Of a stretch of 41,384 nucleotides of DNA, positions 17,351 through 26,342 are shown one piece after another. The stretch is from positions 1-41,384 of the forward strand of contig CALIMB010000080.1 of the NCBI GenBank assembly GCA_938028665.1. Reading direction: 5' to 3'. Each line of letters begins with the position of its first letter. Position 1 is the first letter of the stretch. The stretch comes from an uncultured Thermomicrobium sp. (GTDB lineage: Bacteria > Chloroflexota > Chloroflexia > Thermomicrobiales > Thermomicrobiaceae). The position numbers and the translations under genes were made by a program. The notes beneath the pieces were generated by a model. The model made no database searches, was not told the DNA's origin, and worked only from the letters and a program-made list of their open reading frames with translations.

Positions 17351-20104
17351 CTAGTGGGAGAGTTTAACATGAATCGGCTCAAGATCGGCCCAGTTCGGTC
17401 CGGCCTTCGCTTCCACCTCGAGTGGAACCGTCAGGGCCACGACGTTGCTCATGAAGGAGGTAACGAGTTCAGCTACCGTGGCCAATTCCGATTCTGGGAC
17501 CTCCAACACGAGTTCATCGTGCACTTGGAGAAGCAAGCGAGCGCGGAAGTTGCGGTCGGTAAGCGCACGGTGCACACGGATCATAGCCAACTTCATGATA
17601 TCGGCAGCGGTGCCTTGGAGCGGCATATTGACAGCCATGCGCTCGGCTGCTTGACGGCGAGCTGGGTTGGAGGAGTGGATCTCAGGAATGTAGCGGCGAC
17701 GACCGAAGAGAGTTTCGACATAGCCCAGTGCTGCGGCGCGTTGCTTGGTCTCCTCAAGGTATCGTGCGACGCCGGGAAAGCGGCGAAAGTAGGCATCGAT
17801 GAACCGCTGGGCTTCTTGCCGACTCATACCGGTATCACGCGCGAGTCCATAGGCTTGCATACCGTACATAATCCCGAAGTTCACCACCTTGGCGATGCGG
17901 CGCAACTCTGGGGTGACTGCATCGAGGGGGATGCCAAAGACTTCCGATGCCGTGGCAGCATGGATGTCCTTCCCATCAGCAAAAGCGCGTAGGAGCGCAG
18001 GATCTTGACTGAAGTGGGCCATGAGTCGCAGCTCGATCTGCGAGTAATCGGCGGAGAGAAGCAGAATCGGCTCATTGGCGATGCGGTACCCTGGTCGATT
18101 GTCAGCGATAAACGCGCGGCGGACGGCAAGACCCAATTCGCCACGGACCGGTATGTTCTGCAGGTTCGGATCGGAAGAACTGAGTCGCCCGGTTGCTGCG
18201 ACTGTTTGATGGAAAATGGTGTGTACACGTCCCGTTTCAGGATGCACTTGGCGCGGCAAGGTATCGACATATGTGGACTTCAGTTTTAAGAGTTGGCGAT
18301 ACTCAAGGATGACATTGACAATAGGATGAGCTTCACGCAAGTTCTCCAAGACTTCCTGTGAAACTGAGTAGCCGGTCTTGGTGCGTTTCCCACGCGGGAG
18401 GCGAAGTTCCTCGAAGAGGATGGTACTCAACTGTTGGGGTGAGTTGATATTAAAAGGGCGACCAGCAAGGTCATAAATGCGCTGTTCGAGTGCTCGCAGT
18501 TGGTGATCCAGCTCGATGGAAAGGCGCTGGAGATACGGGACGTCGATCGCGATCCCGGCGCGCTCCATGTCGATGAGCACGTCAATAAGGGGTAGTTCAA
18601 TTTCATTGAAAAGGCGCATTTGGTTGTGTGCTTCAAGTTGCGGACGCAAGAGATCAACTAGCCGATAGGTTGCCTCGACATCCGCACAGGCATATTGAGT
18701 GACGCGGGCGATCTCGGCACGGTCCATTGTCAGCTGTTTCTTCCCACGTCCAATGAGTTCCGTGATGGTTTCCAACTCCCAACCGAGCTTAGTGAAGGCC
18801 AGTTCCTTCAGTCCCACCGCGTTCTCGCCGAGTAGGTATGCAGCGATCATCGTGTCGAAGTCGATGCGTGGTCGGGGAAAGCCGGCTCGTTCCAAAACAA
18901 GCGCATCATACTTCCCGTTGTGCGTGAACCGCTGTATGCGTTCCGCCCGAAAGAAACGAGCGAGGGCACGGGTGACTGCATCTTTGTGGAGTTGCGCATC
19001 CCCAGTGGCATGGCCTAGTGGAATGTAGTAGCTGCGATCGGGCGTCGTTGCAATCGCGAGGCCCACGAGTTCGGCATACATCGGATGCAAGGCAGTGGTT
19101 TCGACATCAAGGGCGAATGCTCGGCATTGTTCGAGTTCGCGAACGAGTTCCTCGAGTTCGGCCTCAGTGAGGACGGCGCGTCGCTGCGACGGAAGCGGTT
19201 TGCTTTGGGTGACGAGTTTCCGCGGTTGGGGTAAGCGTGGCACCAGGCTGCGGAACTCCAACTCGCGGAAGAGGGCGAGGACCTGGTCACGGTCGAAATG
19301 CCCGAACTGAGCCTGCTCCAGATCAAGTTGGACGTCCGCATCTCGCACAATCGTGGCGAGGTGTCGACTGGTCAACACGGTCTCTTGTGCCGCACGCAAG
19401 GCCTCGCGGATCCGGGGTGGATCAATCTCGTCCAGACGCTGCAACATAGCTTCAAGTGAAGGGAACTGTTGGAGCAGGCGGGTCGCCGTTTTCTCGCCAA
19501 TACCTGGTACGCCGGGGATGTTATCGGAGGGATCACCAACGAGGGCCTTGAATTCTGGCAGGCGCTCTGGCGAAAAACCGTAGCGTTCCAGCACAGCTTG
19601 ACGATCGTAGAGGCGATATTCTCCGAAGCGCTGTCGCCCCGGCAGAATGACCTGCACATGGTCATCGACGAGCTGGAGCAAATCGGTGTCTCCGGTTACG
19701 ATAAGAACTTCAAGCTCACGCTCGATTGCCTGTTTGGCCAATGTTCCAATGAGGTCATCGGCCTCGTATCCCTCGCGTACAACGATCGGAATCTGGAAAG
19801 CAGCGAGGAGTTGACGGATGCGCTCGAGCTGATGGCGGAGGTCATCAGGAGTTTCCGGTCGATGGGCCTTGTACTCGTGATAGAGCTCATGTCGGAAACT
19901 TTTCCCACTGTCGAAACAGACAATGACGTAGTCAGGTGCGAAGTCGTTTAACACCTCTAGCAGCATACTGGTAAAACCGAAGACAACGTTTGTCGGCTCA
20001 CCATTACTTGTGGCCAGCGTGGCAGGCAGGGCATGATAGGCCCGGTACGCGAGACCATGCCCGTCGACTAAGACGAGACGTGAGCGAGTGGAACGGCTCG
20101 GCAT
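17351..20104 (-). CDS. polA: DNA polymerase I
   Basis: PolA removes RNA primers and fills gaps in replication and repair. The 917-residue protein has all three domains. The N-terminal 5'-3' exonuclease has VDGHGLAYRAYHAL, DDLIGTLA and PGVPGIGEKTA. The 3'-5' exonuclease appears catalytically intact, with FALDVETTAL, HNGKYDAL and the YACAD motif. The polymerase has motif A with D686 (SADYSQIELRL), the O-helix RRIAKVVNFGIMYG, and motif C with D863 (VHDELV). An intact proofreading domain contrasts with several thermophilic PolA proteins that have lost it. GAGGAGAGG precedes ATG 20104. Confidence 0.97.
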   Translation of the reverse strand: MPSRSTRSRLVLVDGHGLAYRAYHALPATLATSNGEPTNVVFGFTSMLLEVLNDFAPDYVIVCFDSGKSFRHELYHEYKAHRPETPDDLRHQLERIRQLLAAFQIPIVVREGYEADDLIGTLAKQAIERELEVLIVTGDTDLLQLVDDHVQVILPGRQRFGEYRLYDRQAVLERYGFSPERLPEFKALVGDPSDNIPGVPGIGEKTATRLLQQFPSLEAMLQRLDEIDPPRIREALRAAQETVLTSRHLATIVRDADVQLDLEQAQFGHFDRDQVLALFRELEFRSLVPRLPQPRKLVTQSKPLPSQRRAVLTEAELEELVRELEQCRAFALDVETTALHPMYAELVGLAIATTPDRSYYIPLGHATGDAQLHKDAVTRALARFFRAERIQRFTHNGKYDALVLERAGFPRPRIDFDTMIAAYLLGENAVGLKELAFTKLGWELETITELIGRGKKQLTMDRAEIARVTQYACADVEATYRLVDLLRPQLEAHNQMRLFNEIELPLIDVLIDMERAGIAIDVPYLQRLSIELDHQLRALEQRIYDLAGRPFNINSPQQLSTILFEELRLPRGKRTKTGYSVSQEVLENLREAHPIVNVILEYRQLLKLKSTYVDTLPRQVHPETGRVHTIFHQTVAATGRLSSSDPNLQNIPVRGELGLAVRRAFIADNRPGYRIANEPILLLSADYSQIELRLMAHFSQDPALLRAFADGKDIHAATASEVFGIPLDAVTPELRRIAKVVNFGIMYGMQAYGLARDTGMSRQEAQRFIDAYFRRFPGVARYLEETKQRAAALGYVETLFGRRRYIPEIHSSNPARRQAAERMAVNMPLQGTAADIMKLAMIRVHRALTDRNFRARLLLQVHDELVLEVPESELATVAELVTSFMSNVVALTVPLEVEAKAGPNWADLEPIHVKLSH

Positions 20105-20127
20105 AGCGTCCTCTCCTCATCGTGCCG

Positions 20128-20156
20128 ATTATAAGACGGGAAATTCACAATGTCTC
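20128..20156 (-). promoter_or_regulatory. Promoter for polA
   Basis: On the minus strand GAGACA (20156-20151) is 17 bases from TATAAT (20133-20128). The -10 is consensus and the -35 matches four of six. The transcript would start near 20121, about 17 bases before the ATG. Confidence 0.65.
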
Positions 20157-20221
20157 AGGAAACTCTTGGGGAGGCGCGGTAACCTGAGGAGCGAGGGAGA
20201 GCGCAAGCCCCGACTGACGGT

Positions 20222-20230
20222 TGCTATAAT
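20222..20230 (+). promoter_or_regulatory. Extended -10 promoter for the moxR operon
   Basis: TGCTATAAT is a perfect extended -10 with consensus TATAAT. No -35 is evident. The start near 20237 leaves a leader of about 110 bases before the moxR ATG, which contains a small CGTTG/CAACG hairpin. Confidence 0.7.
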
Positions 20231-20346
20231 TCGCATGCTTCCGTGACCTGGTGGAGTGGGGCGCACAAAGCTTCGTTGCACGACAACGTTATTCCGACAA
20301 CATCTGGGCGACCAAGGCCTCAATTGGACGTTAGGACGGGATAATA

Positions 20347-21357
20347 ATGGCGAATGTGCAAATGGTACAGACTCTTTCTGAGCGCATCGCGGAGAATGTC
20401 GAGCGCGTGATCGTTGGGAAGAGTCGTGAAGTGCGGATGGTGCTTGTTGCTCTTCTCTGCCGAGGCCATGTGCTCATTGAAGATGTTCCCGGGGTGGGCA
20501 AAACGGTTCTGGCGAAGGCGATCGCGCGGAGTATCGGCTCGACATTTAAACGGATCCAATTCACGCCGGATCTTTTGCCCTCTGATATCACCGGTGTCAA
20601 CGTGTTCAATCAACAGACGGGACGCTTTGAATACCGCCCGGGACCGGTGGTGGCGCATATTGTGTTGGCTGATGAGATCAACCGTGCCACACCGAAAACA
20701 CAATCCGCCCTACTTGAGGCGATGGAAGAAGGGCAGGTGACGGTGGATGGGGTGACCTATCCGTTGCCGGATCCCTTCGTCGTGTTGGCGACCGAAAATC
20801 CCATCGAGTATGAGGGAACATTCCCCCTTCCAGAAGCGCAACTGGACCGTTTTTTAATTCGAATCTCGTTAGGGTATCCAAGTCGCCGTGGCGAAGTTGA
20901 AATGTTGAGTCGCCAGCATTTCCAACATCCGCTCGAGCAACTGGGGCAGGTTGCGACCCTTGACGAACTGCGTGCCGCCCAGGAACAGGTTCGTCAGGTC
21001 TACGTGGACGATCTTCTTAAGGAGTACATTGTGTCGCTCGTCGAGGTGACACGGCGACATGAGGATGTCTATCTTGGGGCTGGTCCGCGCGGATCACTTG
21101 CGTTGTACAACGCCTCTCGTGCATGGGCAGCTATGCAAGGCCGTGACTACGTCATCCCCGATGATGTGAAAGAGCTTGCCGAGTCAACGCTCGCTCATCG
21201 CATCATTGTCAACCCGGCTGCGCGCATGCGCAACGTTGATGCCCGAGCGATCGTACGCGAGGTGCTTACTGTCGTACCAGTTCCTGGAGCGCGGCCGCTC
21301 GGCGTGGCGAGTGCTGAATCGACGGCACGCCGACGTCTACCGTTCGGTGGATCGTGA
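20347..21357 (+). CDS. MoxR-family AAA+ ATPase
   Basis: MoxR ATPases act as chaperone-like remodelers, often together with DUF58 or VWA-domain proteins. The 336-residue protein has Walker A VPGVGKTV around 47-54, Walker [15 protein letters not shown], sensor [21 protein letters not shown] and the C-terminal AAA lid with [12 protein letters not shown]. It is followed directly by a DUF58 gene and a transglutaminase-like membrane protein, the classic MoxR module order. The ribosome binding site is weak. The stop overlaps the DUF58 start. Confidence 0.93.
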   Translation: MANVQMVQTLSERIAENVERVIVGKSREVRMVLVALLCRGHVLIEDVPGVGKTVLAKAIARSIGSTFKRIQFTPDLLPSDITGVNVFNQQTGRFEYRPGPVVAHIVLADEINRATPKTQSALLEAMEEGQVTVDGVTYPLPDPFVVLATENPIEYEGTFPLPEAQLDRFLIRISLGYPSRRGEVEMLSRQHFQHPLEQLGQVATLDELRAAQEQVRQVYVDDLLKEYIVSLVEVTRRHEDVYLGAGPRGSLALYNASRAWAAMQGRDYVIPDDVKELAESTLAHRIIVNPAARMRNVDARAIVREVLTVVPVPGARPLGVASAESTARRRLPFGGS

Positions 21358-22610
21358 TGGGTTGGATACGAGTCGTAGTCCTTGCTAGTGTCATCGTCTT
21401 CCTGTCACAGCTAAATCGCTGGGTTATCTTTGATAAGCTCTTCTTTGTCCTCCTTGGCCTGCTCGTCCTGGCATTCGTGTGGAGCCGCCTAGCGCTTTCT
21501 GGCCTGGTTGTTACTCGGCGAACAGCAAGTGACCGTGCCCATGTGGGAGACCTTCTGATTGAGCAGGTTGAACTGGAGAATCGGAGCAGATTTAGCAAAC
21601 TTTGGGTCGAGGTGCTGGACTATTCGGATCTCCCGGGGCACTGTTTGAGCCGCGTGGTCAGTATTCCTGGTCGTACGGTCATGGGCTGGCGGTCCAAGAC
21701 ATGGTGTATCCGTCGGGGACGATTCCGCCTTGGGCCGATGGTGCTTTGTGCCAGTGATCCGTTCGGTCTCTTTGAGCGGCGTCTGGTGGTACCAGTAACG
21801 CACGAACTTGTTGTGTACCCTGCCCTTGTTGATTTGACAACTGTACGTTTGCCCGCAGGAGAGTTGCCGGGTGGGAATGCACTGCAGAAGCGAACCCCGA
21901 ATGTCACACCAAACGTTGCTGGTGTCCGCCAATACCAACCGGGCGACAGCTTCAATCGGATCGCTTGGAGCGCGTCGGCACGCGCCGGGCAGCTAATGGT
22001 GAAGGAGTTTGAGCTTGATCCGAGCAGCGATGTGTGGTTGGTCCTGGATGGTGAAGGACGACATCATGTTCGCGGGAAGGGGGGAACGGTAGATACTACA
22101 TCAGCGAGCAAGGCAGAAGTCCTCCTTGACTCGACAGAGGAGTATGCGGTGACGATCACCGCCTCGCTGGCACGTTTTTTTCTTGATCAAAATCGCGCCG
22201 TTGGACTGATCGCTCATGGCTCGACCCCAGTTGTCCTGCCAGCAGATCGCGGAACACGACACTTACTGAAGATACTAGAATTTCTCGCCGTTTTTCGAGC
22301 TGATGGTACAACGTCGTTACCTGCGGTTCTTCTTGGTGAACAAGCACGATTCGGCCGGCAGAGTACGCTTCTTGTCATCACCCCGTCAACTGATGAATCG
22401 TGGGTGCGGGCGCTTGCGGAGCTCATGGCTCGTGCGATTCGCGTCCTTGTGGTCATCGTGGAGCCGAGTACATTCGGCGGTGCGCTCAGTTCGTTACTGG
22501 TGGTGAGTGAACTGACGGCAATAGGTGTCCCGTTTGTACTTGTGAAGAACGGGGATGATCTCCGCCGTGTTCTGGCTATGCCGACTGGTCTGATCGCGTC
22601 GAGCCACTAG
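21357..22610 (+). CDS. DUF58-domain protein
   Basis: The 417-residue protein has two closely spaced N-terminal membrane helices (VVLASVIVFLSQL and a second within the next 30 residues). A beta-rich region follows, then the DUF58 core with the signature YQPGDSFNRIAWSASARAG and a von Willebrand-like fold starting WLVLDG. DUF58 proteins work with MoxR ATPases; the biochemical function is unknown. ATG 21357 is chosen because it shares its A with the moxR TGA stop; GTG 21354 is the alternative. The transglutaminase-like gene starts 11 bases after the stop. Confidence 0.88.
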   Translation: MGWIRVVVLASVIVFLSQLNRWVIFDKLFFVLLGLLVLAFVWSRLALSGLVVTRRTASDRAHVGDLLIEQVELENRSRFSKLWVEVLDYSDLPGHCLSRVVSIPGRTVMGWRSKTWCIRRGRFRLGPMVLCASDPFGLFERRLVVPVTHELVVYPALVDLTTVRLPAGELPGGNALQKRTPNVTPNVAGVRQYQPGDSFNRIAWSASARAGQLMVKEFELDPSSDVWLVLDGEGRHHVRGKGGTVDTTSASKAEVLLDSTEEYAVTITASLARFFLDQNRAVGLIAHGSTPVVLPADRGTRHLLKILEFLAVFRADGTTSLPAVLLGEQARFGRQSTLLVITPSTDESWVRALAELMARAIRVLVVIVEPSTFGGALSSLLVVSELTAIGVPFVLVKNGDDLRRVLAMPTGLIASSH

Positions 22611-22621
22611 GAGAAGACGCG

Positions 22622-25369
22622 ATGTTGCGAGTTGTCGGAAAACGCTTGAGCCCGGACGCTGGTTGGTTTGCGCTCGGTTGTCTGGCTACATTGAACTTTT
22701 TGGCAGGTTTTTCGACCTATCGAGCCGATTGGTCTGATGGGCTTCTCGTTGCGGTACGCGCGGTTCTCCTTGGTACGCTTGTGGCCTATGTGCTGGCTCG
22801 GCCGATCGGCCTTCCGGATGTAGCTGCGCACTCCCTCGCCCTTCTGCTGGGCGGCACCGGGGTTCTCTGGCTTCTGCAAGACCTTGTAAGTGATCAGCTC
22901 GGAGGGACGCGAGAGAAACTGGCGTTTTTATGGGTGCGATGGGAACGTTGGTATCTGGCGATTCGTCAGGGGGAGAGGGCTGAAGATTTCTATCTCTTCT
23001 TGCTCTTAATAGCAGTGACGCACTTTGCCATTGGCTATGTCGCGACATGGTTCGTTGTTCGGCATAACCATGCGTGGGTCAGCGTTCTTCTCCCGACGAC
23101 AGTCGTGCTCATAAATGCAGGGTACTCCGCGAATGTCTCGGTCTTCCTAGTCGCCGTCACGGTGATCCTTGACCTCCTGATCGTCGGCCGAGTCTCGTTC
23201 GCGCAGCGGGTGCAGCGTTGGCAGCGGGCCGGCCTGACTGTTGGCTCCGCCGTGGCGTGGCGCTCATTGTGGGTACTCTCGTGGCTTTCGCTGGCAGTAC
23301 TCCTCTTTGGCTGGATCATCCCATTCCGGACGCATTCGAGTCGTGCTGCGGCTGCTCTTCAACCAATCAATCAGCCGTGGAGCGAGCTTCGAGAGACGTT
23401 AGCGCAGTGGTTCCCGTCGGTGCGCGGTCCAGGAGCGGGTCGGGGGGGAGGTGGTGGGTTCGCCAGTTTCGGCGACCGCTTTGACATCGGTGGGCCACTT
23501 CGCCTCAGCGATGAGCCCGTGCTCTTGGTGACTGGCGACAATACTGCGTACTTGACGATACGTACCTATGACGTCTATACGGGACGTGGATGGCGGTCGA
23601 GTGCTGTGCCAGACACAACCAACGCTTCTGATGAAACACTCTCGGCTCCAGCTGAAAACGGGAGTGGTTCCGAGCCTGTGCCCTTGTTAGAGTTCGCCAT
23701 TGATGAAGAGCTTCCCAAGGCTGATGAAGTAACGAAGGGGCGTGAGACCGTTCGCTATCATGTTGAAGTCTTACAATCGCGTGGTGCTGCGTTGCCGTTT
23801 ACAGGCGATCCGATCTCCTTCAGTATTCCGGTGCGAACACTGTACGGCTGGATCGACAGCACGGATGGGCGGACGATCGATCTTGGTGCCACACCATCGG
23901 AGCAGGTGCCGCTGGAACTCCGGCCGCTCCTTGAGCTCGTGCGCGATCTCGAGTTCACACCGCCTGAGGAGGGATCGCCGCGAGTGGTGACACCGACGCC
24001 GGATCCGTATGCTGAGCGCCCGTGGTTCTGGTGGTTTATGACCGGTTCTCCTGTGCTGCCTCAGCTCGACACAGAAATTAGCCATCTTGCTGCCCGAGGC
24101 ATCGAAGTAACTTTCTGGTGGGAGACGACTGGCCAGGGTGTGTTCCGGATTACTCGTTTGGCCTATCGTGGTCGTTTACCAGACTACGCTGACCTGGAAG
24201 CTGTCTATCCGACGGATGGAATCAGGCGCGGACTCGCTTACGATTTTGTCACGGCGGTAAGTCGTGCGACACCAGAGCAGCTGCGGGCAGCTGGAGAGGA
24301 AAGTGCTCAGGGGTCTGGTCGCGCTGATGTCGAGAAGACACCCTATGGGGTCTATCCACGTGAACTGTATCGCCGCTACACGCAACTACCAGAGACTGTA
24401 ACAGAACGCACCCGGCAGCTTGCCTACGCGCTGGCGGCAGGAAAGTCGAATGCCTACGATGTCGCTAGCACGATAGAGGCCTTCGTGCGCGAGCGTATCT
24501 CCTATAACGAGGCGACACCAAACCCTGGTGGAGTTGACGCCGTTGATACCGTACTTTTTGTTCGACCCGAGGGGTATTGCACTTTTTACGCCTCCGCAAT
24601 GGCGGTCTTACTGCGTGCAGTCGGCATACCAGCACGCGTGGCGGTCGGGTATTACCCTGCTGACTTTGACAAGAAGATGGGAGGCTTTGTCTATAGAGAT
24701 CACAATGCCCACGCCTGGGTTGAAGTGTTCTTCCCCGGATACGGTTGGATACCCTTCGAACCGACCGCATCACGACCGCCCATCCCGCGTGGTGCGATTC
24801 CTGGGCAAAATGATCTCTTGCCCATGGATTCAATCCTCGGAGCGAATTTTCCGACAGACGAGCGGTTTGGCCTGCGTCTCCCAGAGTTGGATCGGCCGGA
24901 AGGTGCTGGTGCGGTCGGGAGGGCGGCGTCTACTTCGCCGGCGAAGCACAGTTGGATAAGGGTTGCGCTGCTTGGATTACTTGCCCTAGTGACAAGTGTC
25001 AGTGTGCTTGTCACGGTCTGGTGGTTGTGGGGAACCTGGAAGCTCTCTCCTGCAGCTCGGCTCTTTGTTCGGTTTCAGCGTTTAGCGAGTATTGCCGGCC
25101 TGCGGTCAGTGGAGTCGTCTACGCCGCTCGAGTTTGCCTGGGAGGTGGGGCGGCTTGTCCCGGGTACGCGTCGGGCTGCGGAAACAATTGCACAGCTCTA
25201 TAGCCGCGAGCAGTATGGACGGCAGCCGGCACGTGAGGAAGAGTTACGTCTGGCGGGGCGGTTGTGGCGTGAGATTCTCCGACCCCGTCTCCTACGTGCA
25301 GTGTTGCGTCGGCGGTTGAGGGAAGAAGCGGAGTTACTCGATGCCAGGTCGATGCCTCGTCGTCGGTAG
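22622..25369 (+). CDS. Transglutaminase-like membrane protein (TgpA/DUF3488 type)
   Basis: The 915-residue protein has six or so N-terminal membrane helices, a long extracytoplasmic domain, a transglutaminase-like core and a C-terminal membrane helix (VALLGLLALVTSVSVLVTVW) with a cytoplasmic DUF4129-like tail. The catalytic Cys653 lies in EGYCTFYASAMAVLLRAVGI and His697 in NAHAWVEVFFPGYGW. The third position is Glu713 (PFEPT) rather than Asp, as in many bacterial relatives. A Gly-rich stretch (about residue 275) precedes the extracytoplasmic domain. The substrate is unknown; cell-envelope peptide processing or crosslinking is a plausible role. Confidence 0.88.
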   Translation: MLRVVGKRLSPDAGWFALGCLATLNFLAGFSTYRADWSDGLLVAVRAVLLGTLVAYVLARPIGLPDVAAHSLALLLGGTGVLWLLQDLVSDQLGGTREKLAFLWVRWERWYLAIRQGERAEDFYLFLLLIAVTHFAIGYVATWFVVRHNHAWVSVLLPTTVVLINAGYSANVSVFLVAVTVILDLLIVGRVSFAQRVQRWQRAGLTVGSAVAWRSLWVLSWLSLAVLLFGWIIPFRTHSSRAAAALQPINQPWSELRETLAQWFPSVRGPGAGRGGGGGFASFGDRFDIGGPLRLSDEPVLLVTGDNTAYLTIRTYDVYTGRGWRSSAVPDTTNASDETLSAPAENGSGSEPVPLLEFAIDEELPKADEVTKGRETVRYHVEVLQSRGAALPFTGDPISFSIPVRTLYGWIDSTDGRTIDLGATPSEQVPLELRPLLELVRDLEFTPPEEGSPRVVTPTPDPYAERPWFWWFMTGSPVLPQLDTEISHLAARGIEVTFWWETTGQGVFRITRLAYRGRLPDYADLEAVYPTDGIRRGLAYDFVTAVSRATPEQLRAAGEESAQGSGRADVEKTPYGVYPRELYRRYTQLPETVTERTRQLAYALAAGKSNAYDVASTIEAFVRERISYNEATPNPGGVDAVDTVLFVRPEGYCTFYASAMAVLLRAVGIPARVAVGYYPADFDKKMGGFVYRDHNAHAWVEVFFPGYGWIPFEPTASRPPIPRGAIPGQNDLLPMDSILGANFPTDERFGLRLPELDRPEGAGAVGRAASTSPAKHSWIRVALLGLLALVTSVSVLVTVWWLWGTWKLSPAARLFVRFQRLASIAGLRSVESSTPLEFAWEVGRLVPGTRRAAETIAQLYSREQYGRQPAREEELRLAGRLWREILRPRLLRAVLRRRLREEAELLDARSMPRRR

Positions 25370-26276
25370 CGTGAACACTGATATCGTGCTAGCAGTGCCG
25401 CGCTTCGCTATGCCTGGAGAGACGCTGCTTGCGACAGGTGTGAGCGTGATTGGAGGCGGTAAGGGAGCGAACCAAGCGGTTGCTGCGGCTCGGCTGGGCG
25501 CTCACGTCACACTCATTGCTGCGATTGGCGGTGATCCGTTCAGCGACCTTCGCTACAACGAACTGGAACAAGAAGGGATCGACCTTCGTTTCCTCATCCG
25601 TGTTCCAGGGCTTGGCGGGTTAGCGCTCATTGAGTGCACTACGGAAGGTGAGAATCGTATTGTTGTAGCCGCAGGAGCGAATGCAGCACTTGATGTCGCA
25701 CGTGTACGAGGAGCGATGCAAAAGCTGGAGCTCTGTTCAGATGATGTGGTCTTGACACAGCTGGAAATTCCGCTCCCGGCAGTTGAGGCGGCGCTCTGTC
25801 TTGCTGGGGAGAGTGGAGCGCGTCGCCTGCTCAATGCGACGCCATGGAAGGATGAGGCTACGGAACTCCTCCAATGGTGCGACGTCCTTATCGTGAACGC
25901 CCTCGAGGCGCGCCAAGCCGCCGGCGTAGGTGGGGTGGAGCCGATCGAGTTGGTGGCTACGCAGCTCGTTGAACGGGTTCCGGTGGTCGTCGTGACGTTA
26001 GGTGCTGAGGGGGCGCTTCTCTTGACCGAGCGAAAGCGCCTGCGCTGTAGAGCGCCCCGCGTACCTGTCGTGGACACAACGGCGGCGGGTGATGCGTTCA
26101 CCGCCGCACTGGCAGTTTCTTTGCTCGAGGGTGAATGCTGGGAGGAAGCTCTGAGACGGGCGGTCTGGGCTGGAGCACTCACCGTTGGACGTGCCGGGGC
26201 ACAACCGTCCTTGCCGTTTCGTCGTGAGCTCGAGCAGGCTATCGGTACCGCGCCGTTGATACTGGAACGTTGGTGA
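25341..26276 (+). CDS. rbsK: PfkB-family sugar kinase (ribokinase-like)
   Basis: This kinase phosphorylates a sugar, probably ribose, at the 5-OH using ATP. The 311-residue protein has the N-terminal signature GGGKGANQAVAAARLGA after GSVNTDIV, and the C-terminal PfkB signature DTTAAGDAFTAALAVSLLEG, with the catalytic Asp in AAGDAF. The start ATG overlaps the last 29 bases of the transglutaminase-like gene in another frame, so translation is coupled to the MoxR module. No ribose transporter is nearby, so substrate specificity is uncertain. A strong hairpin follows. Confidence 0.82.
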   Translation: MPGRCLVVGSVNTDIVLAVPRFAMPGETLLATGVSVIGGGKGANQAVAAARLGAHVTLIAAIGGDPFSDLRYNELEQEGIDLRFLIRVPGLGGLALIECTTEGENRIVVAAGANAALDVARVRGAMQKLELCSDDVVLTQLEIPLPAVEAALCLAGESGARRLLNATPWKDEATELLQWCDVLIVNALEARQAAGVGGVEPIELVATQLVERVPVVVVTLGAEGALLLTERKRLRCRAPRVPVVDTTAAGDAFTAALAVSLLEGECWEEALRRAVWAGALTVGRAGAQPSLPFRRELEQAIGTAPLILERW

Positions 26277-26288
26277 AAGAGAAGACAC

Positions 26289-26320
26289 GGCCGCTTCCAG
26301 AAAGGATTCTGGAAGCGGCC
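26289..26320. terminator. Bidirectional terminator hairpin between rbsK and hppA
   Basis: A perfect 14-bp stem, GGCCGCTTCCAGAA with TTCTGGAAGCGGCC, has the loop AGGA and sits between two convergent genes. On the minus strand it is followed by the pyrimidine-rich GTGTCTTCTCTTTC. On the plus strand there is no T-run. Confidence 0.8.
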
Positions 26321-26342
26321 CAATAGAAGGATCTAGTGTCTC

